A stretch of DNA of 12,114 nucleotides from Kiritimatiellia bacterium (GTDB taxonomy: Bacteria; Verrucomicrobiota; Kiritimatiellia; RFP12; UBA1067): NCBI GenBank assembly GCA_017936245.1, contig JAGBFY010000558.1, positions 1-12,114 of the forward strand. The letters run 5' to 3'. How positions within the stretch are numbered: position 1 is the first letter of the stretch; every line of letters begins with the position of its first letter. The notes under the pieces are model-generated. The model ran no database searches, was not told the origin of the DNA, and saw only the letters and a program-made list of their open reading frames with translations. This document shows positions 1 through 6,333 of the stretch, piece by piece. Made by a program: the position numbers and the translations under genes.

Positions 1-581
1 GGCGCGGCCGGCATCGCCGACGAGTTCGTACAGATTCCAGCGAACCCCTCGTTCGCGTTCGCGAAGTCGCTAACCCGCATTCGAGCGACGCGGGAGAGGC
101 GTCGCCCATCATGGCGCCCTATCGCCTCTGCCGCCATCCGGTCACCAACGCCGAGTACGCCGAGTTCACAACGGCGACGGGCCACAAGACGCCGGGCTAC
201 TGGGGTGGCAGGGCCTGTCCGCAAGGACGTGAACGGCACTCCGTGCTGGCAGTCTCCTACAGCGACGTGCTGGCATTCTGTGAATAGAAGAGCGCGCTGA
301 TGCCAGGTTGGCGGTTCCGACCGCCGACCGAGGCCGAATGGGAGAATGCCGCCACAGGCGCAAAAGTAGGAAACTACAACGCCGTGATCGCGACGAAACT
401 CCTGTCCGAAGACCCCGATCAGCTTGTGACCTACTACCACGAGAAGAGCACGCACACGGGCGAGCAAGACAAACTTTCGGACGTCACTTCCGTCAGCGCA
501 ACGGGAGCGGTGTCTGGCTTCGCGACCGTCGGCTTCCGCCTTGTCGCCATCCGCACCGGCACGCTTTTCACATTCCGCTAA
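1..581 (+). pseudogene. Broken SUMF1 (formylglycine-generating enzyme-like) domain gene, partial at left edge
   Basis: Seen: frame 1 opens with EFVQIPA, typical of the start of a SUMF1 domain. Around bases 60-80 the homologous reading moves to frame 3, which gives SSDAGEASPIMAPYRLCRHP then VTNAEYAEF. That frame reads through VSYSDVLAFCE into an amber TAG at 285-287, then continues WRFRPPTEAEWENAA and ends SGFATVGFRLV before TAA at 579-581. Family knowledge: SUMF1/FGE-sulfatase domains carry F-V-x-I-P-A, P-V-T-N-x-x-Y, F-C-x-W, R-L-P-T-E-A-E-W and G-F-R-L-V. At the amber position the family usually has Trp, so TGG to TAG is the simplest change. The central G-N-V-W-E-W and R-G-G-S-W blocks are absent, so the C-terminal half is also decayed. 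Inference: a non-functional remnant of a secreted or regulatory SUMF1-domain protein, with its true start outside the window. The segment 300-581 alone could still be called as a small ORF. Confidence 0.75.
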
Positions 582-599
582 CTCACGTCCGGCGAAAAA

Positions 600-608
600 T
601 GATATACT
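600..608 (+). promoter_or_regulatory. Extended -10 promoter of the two-component operon, leaderless type
   Basis: Seen: TG-A-TATACT occupies 600-608, with only six bases (TCTCCC) before the ATG at 615. An extended -10 (TGn plus a TATAAT-like hexamer) normally starts RNA about 6-7 nt downstream, so the transcript would begin at or beside the ATG. There is no Shine-Dalgarno sequence before this start and no convincing -35. Inference: leaderless mRNA. The same layout occurs at 6075-6083. Confidence 0.5.
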
Positions 609-614
609 TCTCCC

Positions 615-1472
615 ATGCGAAAAATCGTCCTCGTCTATCTGCTCATGATCGCCCTGCCGGCCGTGCTGGTGGCGCTTGGCGGTTTGCACCTTGTGCGGCG
701 CGAGGTACTCCGCCTGCACCAAGACAAACAGGCGCATGCCGCACAGGCGGGGACGCGTCTCGTGGCGCGCGCGCAGAAGGAGCTGCTCGAAACCGCCCGC
801 CGTCTTGCTGCCGAGCCGTCCCCCTCCGACGACCGGCTCGTTCGGAACACCTTTGAATGGACGAGCCAGGACGGCTTGGTACGCCCCCGGCGCGAAACGG
901 CCACGCGCGCCGAACTTGATTTTCTCAACCGCTTCTCGGGATTCCTCACGATGCGCCAGCCCTGGCTCGCGCGAAACGCGCCGGACGAAGGCTGGAAGGC
1001 CACCGACCATGGTCCGCACGGCGAATTGCTGTACTGGCGGCGGAGAGGGGCGGGCCGAGTCGTGGGATTCGAGCTGCGCATGCAGGAGGTGGCGAATCGC
1101 CTTCCGCCCGAGAAGCCGTACGTCGCCGACACGCGCCCCGTCTGGCTCATCGGCGGGTGCCTGGTGGCGTTGCTCGTCCTGTCGCTTGTAGGCGGCGGCA
1201 CGGGACTGCTCCTCTTCGCGCGGAACGCCCGGAGAGAATCGCGACACAAGACAGAACTCGTCACGCAGGCGGCGCACAAACTTCGCACACCGCTTGCCAA
1301 CATCCAGCTCTACGCCGAAATCGTGAAAGAGCGGCGTTATGAGACGGAGAGCGAACGCGACGAGGCATTGGACGCAGTGGCGGGCGAGAGCCGTCGACTC
1401 GTGGAAATCGTCCTCGACAAGGCGCTGTTCGGTGTCCTTGACCAGCCGTGGAAGGAGTCCGAGCATGCGTGA
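615..1472 (+). CDS. Truncated sensor histidine kinase: sensor and HisKA regions without an ATP-binding domain
   Basis: The 285-residue product has a transmembrane segment at about residues 4-24, an extracytoplasmic region, and a second transmembrane segment at about 176-201. A HisKA-type dimerisation helix follows with H-box AAHKLRTPLANI (phospho-acceptor His221). It ends at residue 285, about 60 residues after the H-box. Known: such kinases need a HATPase_c domain of roughly 100-120 residues with N, G1, F and G2 boxes, and none is present. The usual H-E/D-L-R-T-P has Lys222 instead of an acidic residue. The stop overlaps the response-regulator ATG by 8 nt (1465-1472), so the two are translationally coupled. 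The tail GVLDQPWKESEHA directly follows the HisKA helix, as if an internal segment had been lost in frame. Without ATP binding it cannot phosphorylate itself in cis; it may be decayed, act as a phosphatase, or be phosphorylated by another kinase. Start chosen from the extended -10 just upstream. Confidence 0.8.
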   Translation: MRKIVLVYLLMIALPAVLVALGGLHLVRREVLRLHQDKQAHAAQAGTRLVARAQKELLETARRLAAEPSPSDDRLVRNTFEWTSQDGLVRPRRETATRAELDFLNRFSGFLTMRQPWLARNAPDEGWKATDHGPHGELLYWRRRGAGRVVGFELRMQEVANRLPPEKPYVADTRPVWLIGGCLVALLVLSLVGGGTGLLLFARNARRESRHKTELVTQAAHKLRTPLANIQLYAEIVKERRYETESERDEALDAVAGESRRLVEIVLDKALFGVLDQPWKESEHA

Positions 1473-2148
1473 CATCCTCATCGCGGAAGACAATGCCCTC
1501 CTCGCGAAAGGAATCTGCACGGCGCTGAAGTCCGAACGCTACCGCGTACGCCACGTCGTCGACGGCGCAGCCGCCCTCGCGGCCATCGCCGAGCAACGGC
1601 CCGACATGCTGGTCTTGGACATCATGATGCCGAATACAGACGGGATCACCGTCTGCCGGACGATCCGCCGTACGGATGCCCACCTGCCAATCCTCATGCT
1701 GACGGCCCGCGGGCTGGACAGCCAGAAGGTCGAGGGGCTTTCGGTGGGGGCAGACGACTACTTGACCAAGCCGTTCTCCATCGTCGAACTTATCGCACGC
1801 ATCGCCGCCCTTCTGCGCCGCGCGCTACTTGCGGCTCCAACTGGAGCCGATGTATTCGCATTTGGCTCTTCGACGGTAGATGCCTCCACGCTTACAATTA
1901 CCGCATCCGACGGAAGATCCCAAAGGATTCTTCCGCGCGAGCTTGGTTTCCTGAGGCTCTTCGCGGAAAATCCCGGCAAGGTATTCACGCGCGACGACCT
2001 GCTCGACCGTTTCTGGGGCGTGTCCTACTACGGCACGACGCGAACGCTTGATCAGCGACTCGCGCTCCTCCGCAAGAAACTCGGTGCAGACGCCTCATGC
2101 ATCGCGGCCGTACATGGCATAGGATACAGATACGTTCCTGTATCATGA
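1465..2148 (+). CDS. OmpR/PhoB-family response regulator
   Basis: The 227-residue product is a two-domain transcription factor. Receiver domain (about 1-118): acidic pocket Glu8/Asp9 (ILIAEDN), phospho-acceptor Asp52 in LVLDIMMPNTDG, Thr80 in MLTARG, and Lys102 in DDYLTKPF. All key residues are present. The C-terminal winged helix (about 128-225) includes LPRELGFLRLF, FTRDDLLDRFWG, the recognition region TRTLDQRLALLRKKLG and the closing hairpin GIGYRYVPVS, as in OmpR_C (Trans_reg_C) domains. Length is normal for the family. The ATG at 1465 overlaps the kinase stop by 8 nt and gives the exact receiver N-terminus; the frame remains open upstream to 1339, but that part is the kinase gene in another frame. 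It looks functional even though its partner kinase has no catalytic domain, so it may be served by another kinase or a small phosphodonor. Targets are unknown. Confidence 0.92.
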   Translation: MRDILIAEDNALLAKGICTALKSERYRVRHVVDGAAALAAIAEQRPDMLVLDIMMPNTDGITVCRTIRRTDAHLPILMLTARGLDSQKVEGLSVGADDYLTKPFSIVELIARIAALLRRALLAAPTGADVFAFGSSTVDASTLTITASDGRSQRILPRELGFLRLFAENPGKVFTRDDLLDRFWGVSYYGTTRTLDQRLALLRKKLGADASCIAAVHGIGYRYVPVS

Positions 2149-2182
2149 ACAGTCGTTTTAGGACGCCAACAGTCCTGACATG

Positions 2183-2332
2183 GAACAACCGGGGATAGAC
2201 CTCGAAAAGAATTGTAATTTCGTGCATTAACCGGTTGTTTATGTTAAATAACACGGTTCCGATAGTATATAAGATTTCGTCCGCTCCGTAATCTTGAGAA
2301 TCAGTCCAAACCATATTCTCATTAATCCGCCG
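2183..2332. repeat. 150-nt interspersed repeat, copy A
   Basis: This block runs from GAACAACCGGGGATAG to ATCCGCCG. It aligns without gaps to 3937-4086, with 17 differences by eye (about 89% identity). The first 28 bases, the block around TATATAAGATTTCGTCC, and the stretch AATCTTGAGAATCAGTCC onwards are nearly invariant. Both copies have the same orientation and lie on either side of fic. The minus strand is an open frame in both copies, but only about a third of the changes are synonymous, so I do not call it a gene. Confidence 0.85.
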
Positions 2333-2431
2333 TGTCCTCAGAATCGAGAGAATCATTCCGAAATGAATTCTCATTTCCCGGAATCTAATCAATCCCCTCG
2401 TTTCGTATTCAATTCTCATGTATTATGGAGG

Positions 2432-2509
2432 CACTTGCAAACTCAGGGAGGGGCGAATCGCGGGCATCGGGGACGCTGCCCCTCCCGAATTTGCAGGGTT
2501 TTGCAAGTG
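2432..2509. repeat. Large stem-loop following repeat copy A
   Basis: Outer arms CACTTGCAAA (2432-2441) and TTTGCAAGTG (2500-2509) pair perfectly over 10 bp. Inner arms GGGAGGGGC (2446-2454) and GCCCCTCCC (2478-2486) pair perfectly over 9 bp. The same two-tier design lies at 4102-4162. No U-run follows on either strand, so a classical intrinsic terminator is unlikely. It may be a small non-autonomous element or an RNA-processing hairpin. Confidence 0.75.
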
Positions 2510-2727
2510 TCGCTGGAAATACAGGGGTCAGCGACTGTAAATATTTGTGGTTAGGCCCGAAAAGAGTTTGATTATTGGATTATGTTTACCGATTTTGGGA
2601 GCTGTTCCTGTTTTCAGCAGAATCCATCTCAACGGCAATGGCATCACGCATCCGCACCGCCGCAACAGCAATCCGCGCAAAGCGGCGTTATAGAGACGTT
2701 CACGGACAATCTTCAAGGAAATGACGA

Positions 2728-3768
2728 TTAGAAATACTCGTGAACGGCAAATTCCGCCTGCTCGATGAAAATACGCTTGAATGCCGAGATGTTGTTCTGC
2801 TCATAGAACAGCACCAAGGCAGCACGGTAATCGTTCGCATCAACCGAACGAAACGTCAGCGGACAATGCCCATATGCAAGTAGCAACGCATTCGACACAA
2901 GGCGGCTTGTGCGCTTGTTTCCATCCTCGAACGGCTGAATGTAGGAAATGAGAAGCAGTGCCAGTAGTGCCTTTTCATACGGATCGTCCTTGCCGTTGAC
3001 CAACGCGCACATGTCGTCAACAGCCTCTCGTATCTGCGACTCCACATCGAGCGGCTGATACTTCGTGCCGGTAATCCTTACGCGTCGGTAGCGCAGCGAG
3101 GGCTCCACGCCCATGTTCTCGACAAGAGCCGAATGGATGTCCTCAATTCGGGCAAGCGAAAGCTGAGCGAAATACTGAGGATTCGCGATAATGGCCTTCA
3201 GTGCCGATTTATGGTTCAAAAGCATTTGCGCTTCTTCATGCGTCCGTCCCTTGGCCTCCTTGAGATCCTTGAGCAGCGTTTCCGTCTCAATCAACGTATA
3301 GGTGTTTCCCTCGATCTGCGCAGATTTCCAGCTCAAGTCGATTCCAAGCCGCTCAAGCTCGCGACTGTACGCGCCTGTTCCCGGCACAATCTCCTTCATG
3401 TGCTCCGTAAACACATTCTGACATTCAACAAGCCGTGCCTTTTCGTCGGCAGAGAACATGTCGATCCTCGGCAGTTCATTGCGAATCAAGTCAAAATTAT
3501 AGCCGGCCTGGACATCGCGCTCGTCTATGCCCTTTGCATAGTACGAGTCAAGGTTGACCGTTCGAAGAAGATGCGCCTTAGGCGTAATCGAATACACAGT
3601 TGAACGATTATTGCCGTGTGAAACGATGAGTCCATCCTCGATGCCCTTCGCAATTTGCCGCTTGACAGTTGCTGTACTGACCTTCTCTAAAATGTTTTCC
3701 TCGACATCCTGACGACTTGACATCGGATGATACTGAAGATACTCAAGAATTTCATCAATCACATACAT
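2728..3768 (-). CDS. Fic-domain protein with N-terminal winged helix; catalytic His replaced by Gln
   Basis: The 346-residue product begins with a winged-helix-like region (about 1-70, including TATVKRQIAKGIEDGLIV). Next comes an inhibitory-helix motif S149-x3-E153-G154 in KSAQIEGNTYT, and then the Fic core. The core signature reads YIQPFEDGNKRTSR (residues 276-289). Known: active AMP-transferring Fic enzymes have H-P-F-x-D/E-G-N-G/K-R, with His as the general base. Here that His is Gln278, while Phe280, Asp282, Gly283, Asn284 and Arg286 are kept. The codon is CAG on the coding strand. The (S/T)x3E(G/N) helix normally blocks ATP gamma-phosphate binding and is intact. Start: ATG preceded by AAGGAGGTTTT, an excellent Shine-Dalgarno sequence. 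No antitoxin gene adjoins; the inhibitory motif is internal (class II arrangement). It may be a non-AMPylating or inert Fic protein working as a DNA-binding regulator. Possible autoregulatory sites overlap the promoter. Confidence 0.88.
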   Translation of the reverse strand: MYVIDEILEYLQYHPMSSRQDVEENILEKVSTATVKRQIAKGIEDGLIVSHGNNRSTVYSITPKAHLLRTVNLDSYYAKGIDERDVQAGYNFDLIRNELPRIDMFSADEKARLVECQNVFTEHMKEIVPGTGAYSRELERLGIDLSWKSAQIEGNTYTLIETETLLKDLKEAKGRTHEEAQMLLNHKSALKAIIANPQYFAQLSLARIEDIHSALVENMGVEPSLRYRRVRITGTKYQPLDVESQIREAVDDMCALVNGKDDPYEKALLALLLISYIQPFEDGNKRTSRLVSNALLLAYGHCPLTFRSVDANDYRAALVLFYEQNNISAFKRIFIEQAEFAVHEYF

Positions 3769-3772
3769 AAAA

Positions 3773-3779
3773 CCTCCTT
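3773..3779 (-). promoter_or_regulatory. Strong ribosome binding site of fic
   Basis: On the minus strand AAGGAGG ends four bases before the fic ATG, which fixes the start at 3768. The adjacent candidate operator TGCGGCTCA (3779-3787) touches this site, so a bound repressor would sit at the start of the transcript. Confidence 0.75.
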
Positions 3780-3863
3780 GCGGCTCAAAGTCCTTGAATT
3801 ATACCACATCTGCGGCTCATAATGCGCCGCAAAATTGATGTTTACTGCGAATAATGAGCCGCA
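3779..3863. promoter_or_regulatory. Candidate fic operator: three TGCGGCTCA sites
   Basis: TGCGGCTCA occurs at 3779-3787 and 3811-3819 and, inverted as TGAGCCGCA, at 3855-3863. The second and third extend to TGCGGCTCATAAT and ATAATGAGCCGCA, a near-perfect inverted pair across about 53 bases. The middle site is also half of a shorter palindrome (TGCGGC at 3811 with GCCGCA near 3827). The sites surround the fic -10 element. Inference: binding sites for the Fic protein's own winged helix, or for another repressor. Confidence 0.5.
3798..3806 (-). promoter_or_regulatory. Extended -10 promoter of fic
   Basis: Minus strand TGGTATAAT, a perfect extended -10, lies 29 bases from the ATG. The predicted transcript starts near 3791, giving a leader of about 22 nt that contains the Shine-Dalgarno sequence. 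No good -35 hexamer is visible 16-18 bp upstream. Confidence 0.6.
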
Positions 3864-3912
3864 GAGGGAATGACAAGGCGTTTGGAGAATCAAGGGAGAC
3901 ACCCTTTGGGAA

Positions 3913-3944
3913 GAACAACCAGGGAACAACCGGGTAGAACAACC
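3913..3944. repeat. Triplicate GAACAACC motif leading into repeat copy B
   Basis: GAACAACC occurs at 3913-3920, 3924-3931 and 3937-3944, each followed by a G-rich tail (AGG, GGG, GGGG). Copy A has only the last of these. This looks like small-scale tandem expansion at the edge of the 150-nt repeat. Confidence 0.6.
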
Positions 3945-4086
3945 GGGGATAGACCTCGAAAAGAGTTGTAATTTCGCGCATTAGCCGATTGGTTTTGTCA
4001 AATAGCACAGTTCTAGCAGTATATAAGATTTCGTCCGCATCATAATCTTGAGAATCAGTCCAAACCATATTCTCATTTATCCGCCG
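3937..4086. repeat. 150-nt interspersed repeat, copy B
   Basis: Second copy of the block at 2183-2332: same length, same orientation, 17 mismatches by eye. A 12-nt spacer follows, where copy A has about 98 nt, and then the stem-loop at 4102-4162. Confidence 0.85.
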
Positions 4087-4101
4087 CCTCTTATAAAGGC
4101 A

Positions 4102-4162
4102 CTTGCAAAACCAGAGAGGGGCAACGTCCTCGCTGCCCCTCCCATGCTCGAGGTTTTGCAAG
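4102..4162. repeat. Large stem-loop following repeat copy B
   Basis: Outer arms CTTGCAAAACC (4102-4112) and GGTTTTGCAAG (4152-4162) pair over 11 bp. Inner arms GAGGGGCA (4116-4123) and TGCCCCTC (4134-4141) pair over 8 bp. The sequence between the inner and outer arms differs from the copy A hairpin, while both paired tiers are kept, which suggests the structure matters. Confidence 0.75.
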
Positions 4163-4179
4163 CACCTCTGGTAAGCAAA

Positions 4180-4256
4180 TTCTCCTGTACTCTCTAAGCA
4201 CTTCTCCTGTACTCCCTAAGCACTTTTCCTGTACTCTCTAAGCACTTTCTCTGTAT
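4180..4256. repeat. 22-bp tandem repeat, three units plus a partial
   Basis: Units at 4180-4201, 4202-4223 and 4224-4245 share the core CTGTACTCYCTAAGCAC and differ by one or two bases. A degenerate partial fourth unit starts at 4246. A 22-bp period is not a multiple of three and no reading frame spans it, so it is non-coding. Confidence 0.85.
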
Positions 4257-4265
4257 GCCTAACTG

Positions 4266-4363
4266 AAAGGGTCTGTATGGGCAACGCAAAGGGTCAGTAC
4301 GTACTCACTCGAAGGTCAGTACGTACCTCGCCGAGGGTCAGGAAAATCGAGGGACAGACCCCC
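4266..4363. repeat. Degenerate GGGTCAGTACGTAC repeats ending in GGGACAGACCCC
   Basis: Variants of AAGGGTCAGTACGTAC begin near 4266 (AAGGGTCTGTATGG), 4288, 4312 and 4334 (AGGGTCAGGAAAATCG), at a spacing of about 22-24 bp. GTACGTAC is itself a palindrome. The series ends in GGGACAGACCCCC at 4351-4363. The stretch 4364-4497 that follows shows nothing I can assign. Confidence 0.6.
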
Positions 4364-4497
4364 TCATTTCCCAGTTCACTTTAACATTCATGTTTCGTTT
4401 CCTTGCTTTGTAAGCTCGGAACTCCAACTAAATCTTCACATCCGCCCAAGGTTTTTGAGAAACATAGGGCTAATTGGTTTTTACTTTCTTTTTAGAC

Positions 4498-6066
4498 TTA
4501 AAACTTCTCTACACCAAAATCAACAAGCTCGCGCGTTTTGGAATTGAACGAAAGCCCTATAAACCAGATGGGGCGATCATCCGCGCGATAAGGCTCTGCA
4601 TACCCCTTCTCGCGGATTTGCTTAAATGCCGCATCCACGGGCTCATCGACTTTCAACTCGAAAATGCAGACCATTGCCGGATGCTTTGCTATTATGTCCG
4701 CGCGACCGCTGGAGCTGACAGCCTCCATCGTAAATTCAAAGCCCTGACTCGCGAGGAGAAAGGAAAGACAACGGCCGTAGGAATTTTCATGGATGCGCTT
4801 CTCGGTCGGACCGTACGCCATTGCCGCATAAAGCGATTTAAGTCCATCAAAAAAGCAGTCCCAGCAACCCGTAAGAAGTTTCTTGCCGAGCGAACTAGCC
4901 CATGCGACCGTCTCTTTCGCAGCTACACCGGTCATCAAAGTGCAAAGATCGCGGCGAACTTCTTCATCAGGGACCCCGAGCGTATACGATTCCGTGATGG
5001 GATTGTAATCTTTCACGGTCAAATACCCGGCCTGAAACAGCATTGCAATCGGCTTGAGATTTCTTAATTCCGCCACATCAAACTCGTTATCAGAAACTCC
5101 TCTTATCGCTTCCGGATCGACCCTAAGAACATCCTCGCGCTTCAAGTAATTCATCAGCATCGAAGGACGACCTGTCGTTGCCCATGTGGCGGAAAACCAA
5201 GGCTCCTTTCGAAAGAGCGTATAAGCAACTGAAATGGGATTGTAAACCGTTGTCGCAACACTTTTCGCAAAGCGGAAACCATTGTACCACTTTTTCAGCT
5301 GAGCGCGATAATCCTCGTAAGGTCTACCCATCTTTTCGGCATGATCGCGAAGATGCTCATCAAAGTATTCGGCAAGCTCCTCTTCCGTATAACCGAACAT
5401 CGTGGCGTAATCGCTGTCTTGCGAAATATCAACGATATTATTGAGCGCGGAAAATACGGAAAGTTTCGTAAACTTGGATACTCCAGTCATGAACAAGAAA
5501 CGAATGTCTCCCGTGCGGTTCTTCATCTGTGAATAGAGCGCGGAAAGGCGCGCGCGCACAGTCTCGGCAACTTCTATATTGTCGAGAGCATGTCCAACCG
5601 GCGCATCATATTCGTCGATGAGAATGACTACACCCTTACCGCCGTTAGCAGAGGAAAGTTGCGCAATCGCCTCGCCAAAATTGTACTGCACTGTCTTTGA
5701 TGGATCATATACATACCCAGCATCAGAAAGACGTTTCTCAACATGTGCGGCAAAATCCTGCTCAAACTCCTTAAAGTTATCTGTTGCAACATCATTGAAC
5801 TCAAAATGGATTATAGGATACTTCTCCCACTCCCAGTCCGTTTCGTTGATTTTAAGCCCTTCAAAAAGCTCACGCCTTCCCTGAAAAATGGCCTTAAGCG
5901 CGGAAATCGTGAGCGACTTTCCAAAACGGCGAGGACGCGAAACGAAAACCAATTTAGAACCTCTAGTGGATATAAGGCGATGCAAATACATCGTCTTATC
6001 CACATATATGCATCCGTCTTTTCTCAAAGAAGGAAAATCCGCAGTATCTGTCGCTATCGGTTTCAT
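4498..6066 (-). CDS. AAA-ATPase-like protein with C-terminal PD-(D/E)XK nuclease-type domain
   Basis: The 522-residue product is full length for the AAA-ATPase_like (PF09820-type) plus PDDEXK_9 (PF08011-type) architecture. Seen: an N-terminal substrate-type segment with YVDKT; a P-loop SRPRRFGKS (43-51), which lacks the classical first Gly as is usual in this family; a Walker B-type strand VVILIDEYDAPV (146-157); the sensor-like FLFMTGVSKFTKLSVFSALNN; and the family hallmark KKWYNGFRF. At the C-terminus RADIIAKHPAMVCIFELKVDE supplies Asp457, Glu470 and Lys472, the D...ExK nuclease triad, followed by QIREKGYAEPY. The cellular role of this expanded family is not established; mobile-element or defence roles have been proposed by context. 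It stands alone here, in AT-richer DNA than the left end and flanked by repeats, consistent with transfer. The ATG at 6066 follows an extended -10 by only 8 nt and has no Shine-Dalgarno sequence. Confidence 0.9.
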   Translation of the reverse strand: MKPIATDTADFPSLRKDGCIYVDKTMYLHRLISTRGSKLVFVSRPRRFGKSLTISALKAIFQGRRELFEGLKINETDWEWEKYPIIHFEFNDVATDNFKEFEQDFAAHVEKRLSDAGYVYDPSKTVQYNFGEAIAQLSSANGGKGVVILIDEYDAPVGHALDNIEVAETVRARLSALYSQMKNRTGDIRFLFMTGVSKFTKLSVFSALNNIVDISQDSDYATMFGYTEEELAEYFDEHLRDHAEKMGRPYEDYRAQLKKWYNGFRFAKSVATTVYNPISVAYTLFRKEPWFSATWATTGRPSMLMNYLKREDVLRVDPEAIRGVSDNEFDVAELRNLKPIAMLFQAGYLTVKDYNPITESYTLGVPDEEVRRDLCTLMTGVAAKETVAWASSLGKKLLTGCWDCFFDGLKSLYAAMAYGPTEKRIHENSYGRCLSFLLASQGFEFTMEAVSSSGRADIIAKHPAMVCIFELKVDEPVDAAFKQIREKGYAEPYRADDRPIWFIGLSFNSKTRELVDFGVEKF

Positions 6067-6074
6067 CGCCGCAA

Positions 6075-6083
6075 ATTATACCA
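6075..6083 (-). promoter_or_regulatory. Extended -10 promoter of the nuclease gene, leaderless type
   Basis: Minus strand TGGTATAAT, identical to the fic -10, is followed by eight bases (TTGCGGCG) and then the ATG at 6066. RNA would start within one or two bases of the ATG. No Shine-Dalgarno sequence fits in that space. Confidence 0.55.
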
Positions 6084-6333
6084 TACTTCCGTGTCCAATT
6101 CCCAAAGCTCGCCGCCAACCGGTTCTGGGCAAACAATTCAAGAAACCATCACAGATTGTACAAATATGTTTTTTAGGCACCTACTTGCATCCTAAAGAAC
6201 CTCATTCATTGTCTACGGTCTTTTGTATGTCCACGAATTCCTCATTACTCATCTCCCATCTCTTTACCCTTCATCCTTTACTCAATTCACCTTTCAAAAA
6301 TCAACCTGAATCCCACCGGAATTTCCACTCCGC

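Larger units (their letters stand above)
2149..2727. other. Repeat-bearing intergenic region between response regulator and fic
   Basis: No gene of convincing quality lies in this stretch of about 580 nt. It holds the first 150-nt repeat (2183-2332), an extra 98-nt segment with three ATTCTCAT motifs and an imperfect palindrome near 2348-2373, and the large stem-loop at 2432-2509. No T-tailed terminator is evident after the response regulator. A 49-codon plus-strand frame (ATG 2582, TAG 2729-2731), rich in Gln and Pro and ending FTDNLQGNDD, overlaps the fic stop. It has no clear ribosome binding site and may be a small protein or a leftover C-terminus. Confidence 0.6.

Noticed and set aside
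2149..2185. Terminator hairpin after the response regulator (AGGAC/GTCCT)
   Set aside because: Only a 5-bp stem with no T-run; too weak to call.
1985..2419. Minus-strand frame across repeat copy A and its counterpart across copy B (3817-4161), sharing RRINENMVWTDSQDY and ILYT..TVLF
   Set aside because: The frames agree because the DNA repeats. Of 17 base changes in the shared block about a third are synonymous, including whole-codon replacements, so there is no clear sign of protein-level constraint. The two frames differ in start and end and run into hairpins or the fic operator.
2432..2509. Intrinsic terminator for the two-component operon or for fic
   Set aside because: The stem is large and GC-rich but no U-run follows on either strand, and a diverged copy occurs at 4102-4162 that is not at the 3' end of the same genes.
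4180..4256. CRISPR array
   Set aside because: The 22-bp units are directly adjacent with no spacers, and no cas gene is present.
4474..5067. Plus-strand 197-codon frame
   Set aside because: Entirely antisense to the nuclease gene, whose minus-strand frame has clear family motifs.
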